Source of the DNA: Ascaphus truei
Lineage: Eukaryota > Chordata > Amphibia > Anura > Ascaphidae
NCBI GenBank assembly: GCA_036426205.1
Contig: CM071570.1
Location: forward strand, 56,705,926 to 56,769,925
Length of the DNA stretch: 64,000 nt
Reading direction: 5' to 3'
A model generated the notes under the pieces. It made no database searches, had not been told where the DNA came from, and saw only the letters and a program-made list of their open reading frames with translations. Of this stretch, positions 23,953 to 35,285 are shown in pieces. Position 1 is the first letter of the stretch, and each line of letters begins with the position of its first letter. Both the position numbers and the translations under genes were made by a program.

Positions 23953-24715
23953 ATACAGGGAGGGGGCGTGGTCAGGACACAGAGTGAAGCGGTTGCACTC
24001 CGGTTCAGCTCCGTGGACAAACAAATCGCAAATAAAGCTAAGGTAGATCAAAAGAAGAGAAATCCCATTTGTCAGAGGTTAGTGCACCAGGGAGAGAAGA
24101 GACTAGAGCAGAGTACGGAGTAACTCATATCAAGAAGGTTAAAGCGATCCTGCCACCCCACTGAACTTTGGCCTTATAAAAAAATGCTACGTACTGAAGA
24201 AAAGGTAACTGTGCTTCAGAAGGGAAAGACGCCTAATGTGGGATGGAGGGCGCTTTCCTCCTCACACCCAGAAAGAGAAGTCTAAATAAATTTAAGCAGG
24301 GCTGGTAGATTGAGTTGAGGTCCGACTGAGCAAGGTGATCAGTCAACCTGAGCTAGAGTAACCCGTAGCTTAAATGCAGTAAAAGAAAATGTCCAGAGGA
24401 AGGGGTGAATGAATGGTACCATTCTAGAAGATGGAGCATGTTTGAAATTTTGAAAAGTCAAGGTAAGCGACAGCAGTTAAGAGTCAATCCCTGCAGCGCA
24501 ACTCAGAAAAGGAATTACACACACACACAAAAAACCCAAGCAGCAACTGACTCCTGAGAAATAGCAGCATGGCACCCAAGAAATCACAAAAAATTGAAGT
24601 GTCATCGTTCTTCAGCAAAAAGAGCACACAAAGTAAGCGACGCCATGACACAAGAACAAGAGGAGGCTGACACAGACTAAGACTCGGAACGGAGCTCAAA
24701 CATCAGAAGTGACAT
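23953..24715 (+). mobile_element. L1-type LINE 5' UTR and ORF1 start (fragment)
   Basis: It starts gggagggggcgtggtcagga, typical of amphibian L1 5' ends, then a leader of about 600 bp. A start codon at 24570 opens MAPKKSQKIEVSSFFSKKST, a basic, L1 ORF1-like N terminus. The frame breaks after about 25 residues; an acidic stretch (MTQEQEEADTD) lies in another frame. No reverse transcriptase follows, because unrelated PLE sequence begins at about 24720. The A duplication starts inside this leader at 24316. Confidence 0.5.
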
Positions 24716-24719
24716 AAAG

Positions 24720-25270
24720 GCCTGGAGATTAATACAACACAAAAAAGGAAGCGCTCTAAATAACTAAGCATCTGAATCAAATAATTAAGTGAATCTGGGT
24801 GCTGCTTGAAGAAAAGAACTGTTCCCAGTTCTTGATGAAATAAAGTCCAGGAAAATTCAGCGCACCTCCAAAAATTAAAAGAGAAAAGAAAAAAATAATG
24901 GGGAAGCAAGTTCATGCAACATGAAAAGATTATACTGGTGAGGTATGCACTTACGTGTAAGTGCCCAGGCACATAAAGGTTTCCTTCACTCCTCTGCTCC
25001 CACACAGCCACAGATGAGTTCCGAAGCCTTTTTCATAAAAAGTCCAACTTTATGTAAAGAATCAGGTATGCATCAGGTTTACACTCACATAGATGAGTAT
25101 TAAACAAAAAAGCCAGCTCCAGTCACTTGAATCGTCTCCGTTGACCGAAGCTCTCACCATTCCAGCCGGCATCTTCCAGCCTCCTCCGGTGATTCACTGT
25201 GCACCTGATGCTGGACCCCCGGCAACCCTTCACATTTCAAAGCAGTTCCTTCTTCCTCAGGGGTATGTTT
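24720..25270 (-). mobile_element. PLE terminal-repeat-like region with hammerhead-like motif
   Basis: Read on the minus strand it starts cctgaggaagaaggaactgc, then a loop and ttgaaatgtgaaggg, resembling a hammerhead core (CTGANGA ... GAAA). About 500 bp then lead to gcgctgaattttcctgg. It lies just 5' of, and opposite in direction to, the PLE coding remnant at 25367. Confidence 0.45.
25229..25263 (-). ncRNA. Degenerate hammerhead-ribozyme-like motif
   Basis: On the minus strand ctgagga is followed by a short imperfect hairpin and gaaatgtg. The CTGANGA box is intact; stem II is weak and the stem III/cleavage-site side has drifted from the usual GAAAC..GTC. PLEs carry hammerheads, and this sits in PLE sequence. 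Probably inactive. The same motif is at 41102-41135 on the plus strand. Confidence 0.35.
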
Positions 25271-25366
25271 GGTAAGTCATCATGTTCCCTCCTATTTCCC
25301 TCCTATCTGAACATAGAATAGAAGAGAGAGATTTTAAAGGTAAAAATAGATCTTCTAACCGGGAAC

Positions 25367-26215
25367 ATGAATGGCAAAAAATTCCAGAAAAAAATACTTT
25401 TTACAAAAAGAGTGAAGATTACAGAGGAAAATATGAAGATCGCTATAGGGATCAATATAAATAACAGACGAAAGGAAGAATATCAAATATATAACACTAA
25501 TAACTACAATAAAAAAAGATATGTGGAAAAAGACAAACAATCAGATAATAAGTCAAGTAGACATGGATACGAATCTGAAAATATAGGCAATAGCAGAAAC
25601 AATACTTCTTTAGAAAGGGGCAGGAACACAAAGTGGAGAGAAGAATTAAGAAACTCCCTAGTGGGACAATCAAAATGTGCGGGATCCCCCTTGCGAAGGA
25701 AATGTGATTCCGTTACAGGCGAGGAAGCAGGGGAGGGAGAAAGACCACAAAATACAAGCCCACTAAAAACGACAGGAATTTTCAATCTGAGTACTCCCAC
25801 ATTAACGGAACAGGAACAAAAAGGTCTACAAAAAGGTTTAACTTGTGCTCCAAATTGTAAACATAATTCATTCAATCTATACATTCATTTAAACAAATAT
25901 ATTAGGAAACTAGCTATAAAAACATGCTGGAGTCAAATACTGTATACTAATTTCTAATAACAACCAAGATGGAGAAAGTTCTTCAAACATGTATAAACAT
26001 ACTAAGTTGAAAAGAAAATCCACATTATTTCCAAATCAAAGCAAATGTAACTTTGTAGAAACATTTCATCAGCTTGTGAACAAAGATTTTGAGGAATTAG
26101 AAAAAAGAGAAAGTAGAATAAAACAAAATCTAACTAAGATGCACTACAAAATGTAACAAAAAATTCAAAAATAGTAATAAAAAATGCCAACAAAGGGGGG
26201 GGAGGGGTCGTCCTA
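25367..26215 (+). pseudogene. Penelope-like element, N-terminal/RT-start remnant
   Basis: A basic, asparagine-rich leader is followed by IFNLSTPTLTEQEQKGLQKG and then NLYIHLNKYIRKLAIK. These match in order the segment at 59689-59816 of the longer PLE in this window (IFNISKFTLTEAEKGELNKG). After a stop and frameshifts the signature continues with FVETFHQLVNKDFEELEK (about 26055-26105) and IVIKNANKGGGGVVLM (about 26170-26220), the conserved pre-RT block of PLEs. The palm motifs and GIY-YIG domain are missing; the copy ends where CR1 sequence begins. Confidence 0.7.
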
Positions 26216-26439
26216 ATGGTCAAAATAAGATATGATAGGGGAATGAAACAGATAATGAACTAAATAGAATAGATGAGGAAACAAGGGGTTATGGAGGTAG
26301 AATAGGGGAAATGCGAGTTTGACAAGCAGTGAGACACTCATAGTAAATACAGATAATACTACAAAACTTCTAAAGACTAAACCAAGTTGGCGCAGAAAGG
26401 AAGAAAAACCTAAGATAATAGTAAAGCCTGAAAAACAAC
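26216..26439. other. Short unassigned stretch between PLE and CR1 remnants
   Basis: Nothing recognised apart from a possible continuation of degraded PLE sequence. Confidence 0.3.
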
Positions 26440-26870
26440 TTAAATGCATGCTTGCTACAGTAGTGCAAGAAGCCTGACAGATAAAATGGGGGATCTTGAA
26501 TTAATAGCTGCAAGGGAGCAGTATGATATCATAGGCATTACTGAAACATGGTGGGATGAAACTCCTGACTGGGCAGTTCTTTTAGAGGGTTATTCAGTTT
26601 TTCAGAAAGATCAAGCAAATAGAAGATACACTGTAAGGTGGAGCATGCTTATATATATTTTTTCTCATACTTATATGTTAAACCGGATCTAACCCTATTA
26701 TAAGGGAAGATGCTTATGAAGGGAATGATGAAAATGTGGAGACCTTGTGGATAGAAATTAGCAGTGGGTGTAAATGTATAAAGAAAATGTTTGTAGGGAT
26801 ATGCTATAAAACACCAAATATCTGTGAGATTGCGGAAGCTAAAATACTTTTGCAATTGGAGAAGGTTAAT
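26440..26870 (+). pseudogene. CR1-type LINE endonuclease fragment
   Basis: Encodes ARSLTDKMGDLELI then YDIIGITETWWDE and GYSVFQKDQANR, the N-terminal part of the apurinic-like endonuclease of CR1 LINEs. After a frame change ENVETLWIEISSG and VGICYKTPN follow, the next conserved CR1 block. The fragment stops at about 26870, where foldback-family sequence (aataaacacacagataccca) begins. No reverse transcriptase remains. Confidence 0.75.
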
Positions 26871-27059
26871 AAACACACAGATACCCAGCAAGCTCTGAAA
26901 ACCCCCCAAATATATATATATATTAGTGTATATATATAGGGTTTTTGTCACTTTTTTTACTCACCATAACTTAACTCAGTATTATGGTATATATATATAT
27001 ATATCACTTTTGACACTTATATACATATATATATATAATCCTTTTGACACTTATATACA

Positions 27060-27077
27060 TAATATATATATATAATA

Positions 27078-27126
<49 letters not shown>
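27060..27126. repeat. (TA)n microsatellite
   Basis: Almost pure alternating AT, broken only near its left end. Further (TA)n tracts are at 28217-28260, 38168-38222 and 39286-39340. Confidence 0.9.
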
Positions 27127-27129
<3 letters not shown>

Positions 27130-27362
27130 ATAAGTGTCAAAGAGTGCTATTGAGCGTGGCCTAAATGTATACAATAAGAAACAAAGAAGCCCAAAGCTAC
27201 ATCCAATATGACAAAAATACATAGTGAAATACCTATATATTCTCTTGTAAAAGGGTAATTTAGTTTAACCATTTGGCCAAAGCTTTTTAAGCCTGCTGCC
27301 ACATCAAGACATGACCATTAGCAGGTCCTTACACTACCTGAGTTAAAATTCTTATTTACCTC

Positions 27363-27823
27363 TGTGACAGGGTAAATAAAAGCCACCATCTATATGCCTG
27401 GCAGACATATGTTTAGTCTGCAATGCAGCAGTGACTAGGTTAACTTCAGCTGGGAACCTCAGGACAATTAGTTGGATCCCAGCTGCCTAATCAAGGTGTG
27501 TTAAAAACCCCAGGCTGTAGACACATGGGGCTGGCTGTTGAGGAGAGAGGAGTAAGTTACTGAAGAGATTACTGATACAAGGTCTGTTAGCCAAATGCAT
27601 GAATTATGAACTGTCTGTCTCCTGCATAGAAAAGGGTAGCTGCCTTATTTTTACACTGTCTACTAAAGAGAAACTGTTTTGTTTTGTCTGCTGAAGAAAA
27701 AGCCATTTTTCTTTTGTTTGCTGATGAAAAGCTATTTTTGTTTTGTGTGCTGTATAATTTAAGGCTAAATAAATAAGCCTTATCCAAAGAACCTGAGTGT
27801 GTAGTTGCATTTACCCTGCAACA
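27363..27823 (+). mobile_element. Solo LTR (461 bp) with 5-bp target duplication
   Basis: Begins TGTGACAGGG and ends CCCTGCAACA, so it has TG...CA ends with short inverted termini. ACCTC flanks both sides (27358-27362 and 27824-27828). The related unfilled site at about 30203-30215 (cttatttacttgtataatta) lacks the block. An AATAAA lies at about 27769, giving plus orientation. A 5-bp duplication fits Ty3/gypsy-type or similar LTR elements. No internal domain, primer-binding site or second LTR is present. Confidence 0.75.
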
Positions 27824-28210
27824 ACCTCTATAATTAGAGGAAGAATGATCAACATTGGATCTGTCACAACCCAACAAAATGAAACTGACCTGCTAATTTG
27901 GAAAGTGGGGAGGGGTGAGCTTAAACCCTGGGGGGAGGAGCACTAACTCCAAAAACAGTGGAGACCAGCTGGATAAGGTTAACAAACACACAGATACCCA
28001 GCAAGCTCTGAAAACCCCTCAAAATGACCACATATCCACTAACCTCCAAAACAGCTGAGACCAGCTGTTTGGCCAAAGGGTAAACTAAATTACCTTTTTT
28101 AAAGAGAATATATAGGTATTTAACTGTGTATTTTTGTCATATTGGATGTAGCTTTGGGCTTCTTTGTTTCTTGTTATATATATTTAGCCACGCCCAATAG
28201 CACCCCTTTT

Positions 28211-28266
<56 letters not shown>

Positions 28267-28344
28267 ACTAGGGTAATTTGGGGGGGGGTTCAGAGCTTGC
28301 TGGGTATCTGTGTGTTTATTCACCTTGTCCAGGCCCCTTCCCCC

Positions 28345-29516
28345 CCAAGGTTGTATTCAATGAACAAAATATATCATTCAGATCACTCTCCTGAACCATT
28401 AACTTCACCATAAATATATGGAAATCATGTAAATTAAAATTTCCCCTTTGGCTATTCCCTGAAAATTAGTTCCACTATGGGAGCAAGCTGATATTCCCAT
28501 TGGGACAAAAAGGGAAAACATACGAGAGCTGGAAACTGGCTGGTATCCAGAATATATTGGACAGGGGTGGCCATCCTGACATGGGGGTTGGAGACAGAAT
28601 TTACCTCTAACTGTCAAAGGGCCGCAATAAGAAAGAAATTCAAATTTATACCTGTATGCACTGACACAAAACATAACCTGACCATCTCAGTGTATAGTGC
28701 TGTCAGGTTATGCTTTGTGTGAGTACTGTATGTAGTTCCATCAGGTTATACTATGTGTCAGTGTATAGTGAAGAGTATAACTTGATAGATAGATTTTAGG
28801 TAATTATGAACATAATTAATTAAAATATATCACATTACAAATTCTCCTATAAACATACTGTAGCAGATCACAATTTATACAGAACATAAAATATACAATA
28901 TTAAAGAAATACATCTCACTATAAAAAATTAATTGATATTTTGTTCACAGATATATTAAATCCCCCAAGTTATACATTTCCATCCTAAGGACCCACTAAT
29001 AAAGAACATACTGTTTCTTAAAACAATCACACACAATTACAATTTGCAAAGTAGCAATTAATCCAAATGACACTATTCATTTGGGAAACTGTATCTAGCA
29101 GTATAGATGTACAAGTTCAATTCATTATACAAAATCAATTCATTAATAATCATTAATTTAAAACTATTATTGTGTTATACCACTTTTGATCCAGTTTACG
29201 TTGACAGCATAAACGATTGATTATTAAAATAATATAAGTTATAATTAGAAAAGTTGTACTATATAAATTCTTATATATATATTCTTTTTTATAGAGAATA
29301 TTAGATCGGATAGAAAATGTGAACATAGAGAACAAAAGTTAGCACAATGTGAGACCTTTTGGATCTACTCGTTTAACACCATGATACTAAATAGTCTAAA
29401 TGAGGACATGGATATTAAATGAATTTTATAATACCTATTAGCTGCTCCTCTCTTCACACTTTTTCTCTTGTCCCTTAGGATCCTTTCATGACATCATACT
29501 ATGTATATTTTTAAAA
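28345..29516. other. Noncoding part of segment A, no gene recognised
   Basis: It includes cagtgtatagtg/gtcaggttat blocks repeated at about 28685-28765. An AT-rich part at 29100-29230 (caaaatcaattcattaataa) is related, inverted, to 31380-31460. Repeat-derived but not classified. Confidence 0.4.
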
Positions 29517-29981
29517 ACGCAAAGTAAATAGATTGGGTTATGGGGTTCCAATTTTTAGTATAACTTTTTAAATTATAACATATAGATATTAATAATCAAT
29601 ACTTTATGCTGTCAACATAAGCAAAGGGTGAGAAATTGATTCCCTAATAGGCGCTACTAACTCCTTCCTGCAGCTTATGAATAAACACACAGATTCCCAA
29701 CAAGCTCTGAGAAACCCCAAACATTACCACATTATATATATATAATGTGGTATAATGTGGTATAATGTGGTAATGTTTGGGGTTTCTCAGAGCTTGTTGG
29801 GAATCTGTGTGTTTATTCATAAGCTGCAGGAAGGGGTTAGTAGCGCCTATTAGGGAATCAATTTCTCACCCTTTGCTTATGTTGACAGCATAAAGTATTG
29901 ATTATTAATATCTATATGTTATAATTTAAAAAGTTATACTAAAAATTGGAACCCCATAACCCAATCTATTTACTTTGCGTT
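29517..29981. repeat. 465-bp near-perfect palindrome
   Basis: Left arm from aacgcaaagtaaatagattg, right arm ending caatctatttactttgcgtt; arms about 215-230 bp around an AT-rich core (ttatatatatataatgtggt). The arms contain gcgctactaac and aataaacacacagattccca, which link them to the foldback family. Such a palindrome can extrude a cruciform and is hard to sequence and assemble. The inverted A' copy carries it at 36486-36942. Confidence 0.9.
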
Positions 29982-30348
29982 ATATATATAGTGGGCGTGG
30001 CTAAATTTATACAACAAAAAACAAACAAAGATGCCCAAAGCTACTTCCAAATGTGACAAAAATACACAGTGCTATACATATATTGTCTTGAAAAATGGTC
30101 ATTTAGTTTAACCCTTTGGCCAAACAGTCTTAAGCCTGTTGCCACTTTCAAGGACATGACCGTCAGCAGGTCCTAACACTCCCTGGGTTAAAATTCTTAT
30201 TTACTTGTATAATTACAGGAAGAGTGATCTGCATTGGACCTGTTGTAATCTAGCAAAATTAAACTGACCTGCCAACTTGGAATTAGCTTTGGGCATCACT
30301 GTTTGTTTTTTGTTGTATACATTTAGCCACGCCCACTAGCACTCCTTT

Positions 30349-30383
<35 letters not shown>

Positions 30384-30399
30384 ACACACACCAAACACC

Positions 30400-30468
<69 letters not shown>
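30349..30468. repeat. (CA)n microsatellite
   Basis: About 120 bp of CA/AC repeats with two small interruptions (ccacac, ccaaacacc). Its inverted counterpart is the (GT)n at 35998-36116. The long cysteine/valine and threonine/histidine open frames over it are artefacts of the repeat. Confidence 0.95.
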
Positions 30469-30470
<2 letters not shown>

Positions 30471-30959
30471 CACATATATATATATGTGGTCATGTTTGGG
30501 GTTTCTCTGCTCTTGTTGGGAATCTGTGTGTTTATTAACTATGTGCATTTGGTTCTCAGCTGCTTTTGGGAGGGTAGTGGCTCCTCCCCCTCCAAGGTTT
30601 AAGCTTGCCCCTCCCCACATTCCAAGTTTGCAGGTCAGTTTCAATTTTGACATGTTATACCTGCTGACGGTCATGCTTGAAGTGGCAGCAGGCTTAAGAT
30701 GCTTGGCCAAAGGGTTAAACTAAATGACCCTATTTCAAGATAATATATATTTTTGCACTGTGTATTTTTGTCACATTGGAATTAGTTTGGGATCTTTGTT
30801 GTTTTTTTTTTGCTATAATAAAATAAGTATCTTATAATATCATAGAATATGCATAGTGGAACAGTCCATGAAAAACATATATGCAAAATAAATGTATTAA
30901 CAGCCATGTTGTGTGGGTTAATATGAACCAAGCCTCATCTGATCACATGAGCACTATGT

Positions 30960-31345
30960 AGGGAGAACTATGTCAAACCTTTTGCTCTCTGATTGTGGAC
31001 TTTTCGTAAAATAAATCCTCCGCCGAGTAGGCACGACCTTCCCGTGGCTCCGTGCTGTGAGTCGGTTGGTCTCTCCACACTGGCTGAAGATAAAGTGATA
31101 CTGTCGATAAGTCCAATGGTTTTTGGACTGCATTAATGCCTTCCGTTCCGGTCACGTGCCTCAGTCCCATGCAAAATATGATTGGTAAAGTGAAAAAAGG
31201 CTGAGCACAGCAGAAAAAATTGAGCTTGAGGCAATTAAAATCAAAAGGTTTTATTAGGCATATGAGCCAACTACAAAGAACAAAGAACAACAAGATCCCT
31301 GAGCGTTTCCCTGCCTTGTGGTGCTTTTCATAGAGTGGTGCTCAC
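30960..31345 (-). repeat. PLE-terminal-like sequence in B, first copy
   Basis: On the minus strand it runs from a hammerhead-like ...gaaacgc.tcagg block (about 31300-31330) through ggctcatatgcctaataaaa to the cactgtgtaagtcgg-like end. It corresponds to 42541-42917 in the second copy, where the sequence is cleaner. Confidence 0.45.
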
Positions 31346-31885
31346 CCTTTTTTCACCTATACCAATGCTGTCAACATAAGCAGGATCAAAAGTGGTATAA
31401 TACAATAATAATTAGCAATTAATAATATTAATGAATGATTTTGCTAATGAATTGAATTTGTACATTGTACATTTATACTGCCAAATTAACAATCTTTTCT
31501 TTTTATTGGGACTTGCATTGGGATACAAAAAACAAGAACATTTAAATAAACAGTGAAGTCATAGGCACAGCCTGCGGATTGTACAAGTCAACTCCAATAA
31601 ACATTTCTATACTGCCAAATTAATAGTGTATTCGATAATTTCTACTTTGGGAATTTTAATTATGTGGTATTGTTTTTATACAGTATGTTCTTTATAGTGT
31701 CCTTAGGATGAAAATGTATAACTTGGGTAATTTAATAAACTGTATCTGTGAACAAAACACTTTTTTTTTATAGTGGCATGAATTTGTTAATTTGTATTTT
31801 TTATGTTCTGTATGAATTGGGATCAGTTATTGTATAGGAGAATTGAGATGTGATATTTTAATTAACATTTCATAATTACCTCAAT
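31346..31885. other. AT-rich part of B, no gene recognised
   Basis: Contains tgctgtcaacataagcagga and ttaataatattaatgaatga-like blocks shared, inverted, with segment A at 29100-29230. Noncoding. Confidence 0.4.
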
Positions 31886-33060
31886 CTGTGTATGTTTAGC
31901 CGGTTCACCTGGCCACCCTTACCTGCTGGCTTGTTGCGGGGACCCCCGTGCTCTGCCGGGGAGCTGAGGGGGCGATCACGTCGCAAGGGGCTTCCGGCTG
32001 TCCTCAGTTACAGGCACTGCCATGTTTTCGTGTCCGCACATGTGTGGAGTGTCCCCGCCTGCACAGAAGATTGTCGGTGGCCATACACAGAGGGAGATAT
32101 GGCAGAGGTGGCTATCCGAGGCAGGGACCTCCTAAGGTTGCGCATATAGCGCAGAGCAGCAACAGCCAATGCAATGCTCACGCAGCTCAGTGCATTGCGC
32201 AACACGCGGCCCAATGATATAAGCTCTATGGGGAACTACAACACCCCAGCAGCCACGGGCTGCTAACCCGCAAATTGATGCCAGGGAGCCAATGGAAGAG
32301 CCGATTCTCACTCTGCAGAAGGATAGATTTTGCGTGCTGGAAGAGAAGTCAGTAGGAGCTGGTACCCGATATGGGAGGGTGTAAATTGTACAAGAGATAA
32401 GTAGCCTCTGCACTAGGCCAGAGACCACCCAGGCACCCAGCTATGCCCTACCTCCTAGGTTGTGGCTGCTGTAGGGAAGGCCCTTCAGTTAGAGATCCTG
32501 CCCACTAGTGGTGTATAATTCAGGGACACAGTTGCGAGTGCTTGCAAACCCTGACAAGTGTGGTCTGGGACCAGCCCTACCTCACTAAAGTAGAGACTAT
32601 CTGTATGGTGAATTTGCTCAGAGGAGACTATCCCACCAGGAGGATGACACCATCGCTGAGGCGCTGGACGCAGATGGATCCTTGTTCGTGTTGTTCGCTA
32701 TACCCAGGTTGCAGGAGCCTCGGGCAGGTATACCACCAAGTGCACCAACAATACACCTCATCTGTTGGCAGCGCTGTCTCACACTTAGTGGGGTTGTGGG
32801 GTTCTTGGGACTCTTGCGACACTGTGTGGGGTTGCGGCCCAGTGTGTCGTGTTACGAGTGACACTCAAGCTGTTGATTTATATTGTGATATGTTATTCTG
32901 CTGCATATAGTAAACTGTTACTCTAATGTGTGTTGTGGTTACTGTATGTGGGGTCCTGTGTCAGGGTATTCTACACTCTAGGATCCTGCACAGGTGGAGG
33001 CGTGTAGTAAACGTTCGGATATACTCTAGGTTCCCCATCTTCGGAGGCTCAGCCTACTGT
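31886..33060 (+). mobile_element. LTR-like retroelement fragment in B, first copy
   Basis: A GC-rich promoter-like part (31900-32470) is followed by ggaccagccctacctcacta and caccaagtgcaccaacaata blocks. The part at 32700-33010 is related to 1-370 of the window. No gag or pol domain is visible and open frames are short. Second copy at 43505-44700. Confidence 0.4.
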
Positions 33061-33064
33061 GAGC

Positions 33065-33410
33065 CTGATTCCAATAGAGGAGAGAAATGGCAGAGCACAA
33101 CCGAATCATCCAAAAAAGAAAAATGAGGAGGAAGTGCGTTATCCATAAAAATATTTTAGTCACTGGAGGGGAAAAAAGGCAAGGCATTACCCCTTACCAA
33201 CTAGTTTCATGCTACCCAGAGCATTTTATCAAGGCTCTTGCCTTATAAAGTGCTCTGTGTAGCACGAACTGTTGGTAGGGTAATGCCTTTTTTTCCTCCT
33301 GACTATTAAATCTTTTTTTTGGATAACGCACTTTCCTCCTAATTCTCTGTTTTGAATGATTCCGATTGTGCTCTGCCATTTCTCTCCTCTATGCAATCTA
33401 TCTCCAAGGA
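33065..33410. repeat. Palindrome with hammerhead-like core, first (degraded) copy
   Basis: The arms mirror about gtttcatgctacc...gtagcacgaac. In the second copy (44703-45029) the same palindrome is nearly perfect. Here several bases are missing, which is one of the best signs that this block is sequence-error-rich. Confidence 0.65.
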
Positions 33411-34575
33411 CGGAGCCACCTTGAAGGTCTGGTAGGATCAACATGGCGCTGTAGCAGACATCATGAGTGTTTTTTGCTTGCTACATGTCTATTATTCTAC
33501 AAAGGGGATTAGGGTATTGTTCATTGTGGGGTGATCATTACCTTTTGGGTTCCTGGACAATATGAGTGCCCATCTATGCTGGTTTACCAACTGGATACCA
33601 CACCCAGTATCCCCTACATCAAGATTACATCCCAGACCTCACATAGGATCATCATCTTTTTACCATTTATCAACAGCTGTTACGGTTCTTAGCACCACGC
33701 ATTATACTTTTTCTACTAGAGCCGGACAGGAATTGCACCACACCTGCTAATACACGTACTGTAGATTACCCACAATGGTCCCCTATCTGCGTTGGGGTGG
33801 GGGGGAAGTGTGTTTACATATGGATAGATTGAAACGTTAGCCTTTGGGTTACAGTCTATGTATAGATATGTAACACCCCTATCCCTCCCCTAATCCCTCC
33901 CCTACCCCCTCCTCCTCCCCCTAAGGATATTTGTCTTGTATTAGGGTATTGTGGTGCATATCGTGCTCACACCTGTTGTTCTCTGGCGATGGTAGGGAGT
34001 TTTGGGTAACAAGATTGCCTTTGTGGTGCAGAGCCTCCACCTTTAGGCTCCTGCCATAGACAGGAATTCATCCCACACAGGAACATCCTTAGATATGTGA
34101 AGACTCTGGAGTGCCACCTTAGTACACAGGTTTATTTGGGGTAACAGGATACATACTGTAGCACAGTTCCTTCATGGCAAGAGAGATACACCCCCCCCCC
34201 TGACCCAACTTTTTCCCAGGGTAGATGCCTCTCACAGCTTGCTTTTTCTCCTCTTAGCATGGCTCCAAACCCAGGGGTATCATACCTTCCCTGGGCAGAT
34301 AGGACTAGGCATCCCAGGGACTCGAAGCTCACAAGGCTAGTATTGACATCCCCTACCCCATAACTGGGGCAAAACAGGACTCCACTAGCCCAAGGCTAGG
34401 ACTTGAACAGAACACAGCAAAAGGGAGGGCCCCTACCTTTTATACCTGGGTAGTGGTTAATATCCCCTCTACCCAGTACTCTGGCAGAACTAGATGACTC
34501 GCAGGCATCACACCCTCTAATACATGTGACCCAGCTAGTATCCTCCCAGGCAGGAGGGCCTGCAACAGAAACTAG
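33411..34575. other. Unclassified part of B, first copy
   Basis: C-rich tracts at about 33880-33930 (ctccccctaccccctcctcc-like) and a poly-C at 34191-34200. No coding region with a recognisable domain. Matches 45085-46220. Confidence 0.4.
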
Positions 34576-34590
34576 GGGGATATGCACTAA

Positions 34591-34837
34591 TATAAAGGAA
34601 AAACAACCGTCATCCAAATAGTGTAATGAATATACTTGTAAGATGACCAAAGGTGCTCTAGGGATATATAACTTGTATATCTGGGTTGATCCAAAGCAAA
34701 GATCAAAAAGGTTCCCTCACAGTTGAGCACTCAATGTATGGAGTGCAGTACGTAGCCTACTTACGGGCACTCCATACATTGAGTGCTCAACTGTGATGGG
34801 ACCTTTTGATCCTTTCTTTGATCAACCCAGATATACA
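34591..34837 (+). mobile_element. Foldback insertion with 15-bp target duplication (first copy)
   Basis: GGGGATATGCACTAA lies at 34576-34590 and 34838-34852. About 85 bp of unique sequence leads into a palindrome centred near 34752 whose right arm ends (cccagatatacag) exactly at the right duplication. The second copy is at 46236-46485. Confidence 0.75.
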
Positions 34838-35179
34838 GGGGATATGCACTAAGCAGTGATAACTGCTTTTGATGAACCGATAAATGGCTTTTAAAAACCG
34901 ATACTGCTTTGTGCTGTGCAACGATTCACTATCAGTGATAACAGCGCTTTATCAGCCTTAAATGGCATTTTTCAGCCATGGGGAAAGCATACGCCGATCA
35001 GGTAAAAAACCGGCAAAACGCGCCTTTTTTGCCAGACAGCAGGATTCACAAGCTGTGATAAGTCAATTGGGATTTAAAAGACAACCAGATTTTGCAACCA
35101 GTAGAGGCTGGCGCAAAAGGCTGGAGACAGTCAAAAAAGCATTGTTTACCTTTTTGTCAGCACAACCATTAATTACAAC

Positions 35180-35285
35180 AGGGCCGCGGTGTCCCCGAGG
35201 TAATCCCCGCAGGAGTCTGTGGGCCCTCGGGTGATCCCCGCAGGAGTCCGAGCCCTCGGGTGATCCCCACGAGAGTCCGGAGTTC
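35180..35285. repeat. ~33-bp GC-rich tandem repeat, about three units
   Basis: Units of cctcgggtgatccccgcagg and agtccgagg type, the last one changed to ccccacgagagtccgg. Same array at about 46838-46930. Confidence 0.75.

Larger units (their letters stand above)
26866..28340. repeat. PLE-like foldback family, paired inverted copies, split by a solo LTR
   Basis: aataaacacacagataccca and caagctctgaaaaccccc occur at 26868 and, reversed, near 28270-28325. The inner blocks cacatccaatatgac and ggtaatttagtttaacc..ttggccaaa occur at about 27190-27290 and, inverted, at about 28070-28150. Between them lies the solo LTR. Long (TA)n runs at 26985-27126 and 28217-28260 interrupt the outer parts. Confidence 0.65.
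24316..30484 (+). repeat. Segment A of the A-B-A'-B structure
   Basis: Its whole length recurs inverted at 35981-42050. Landmarks appear in mirror order: the L1 leader, PLE sequence, CR1 endonuclease fragment, solo LTR, palindrome and CA microsatellite. This copy keeps longer open frames (25367-25957 and the reverse frame 25504-25884) than the inverted one, so it is probably the more accurate sequence. The right edge is the palindromic AT core CCACATATATATATATGTGG. Confidence 0.85.

Noticed and set aside
30283..30710. Long open frames of Cys/Val or Thr/His repeats (also at 35932-36184)
   Set aside because: They are translations of the CA/GT microsatellite and its flanks; no conserved protein.
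31892..32910. Several 80-120-residue frames in B (and 43506-44515)
   Set aside because: Frames shift between the two B copies because of small indels and show no domain; likely LTR-like noncoding sequence.
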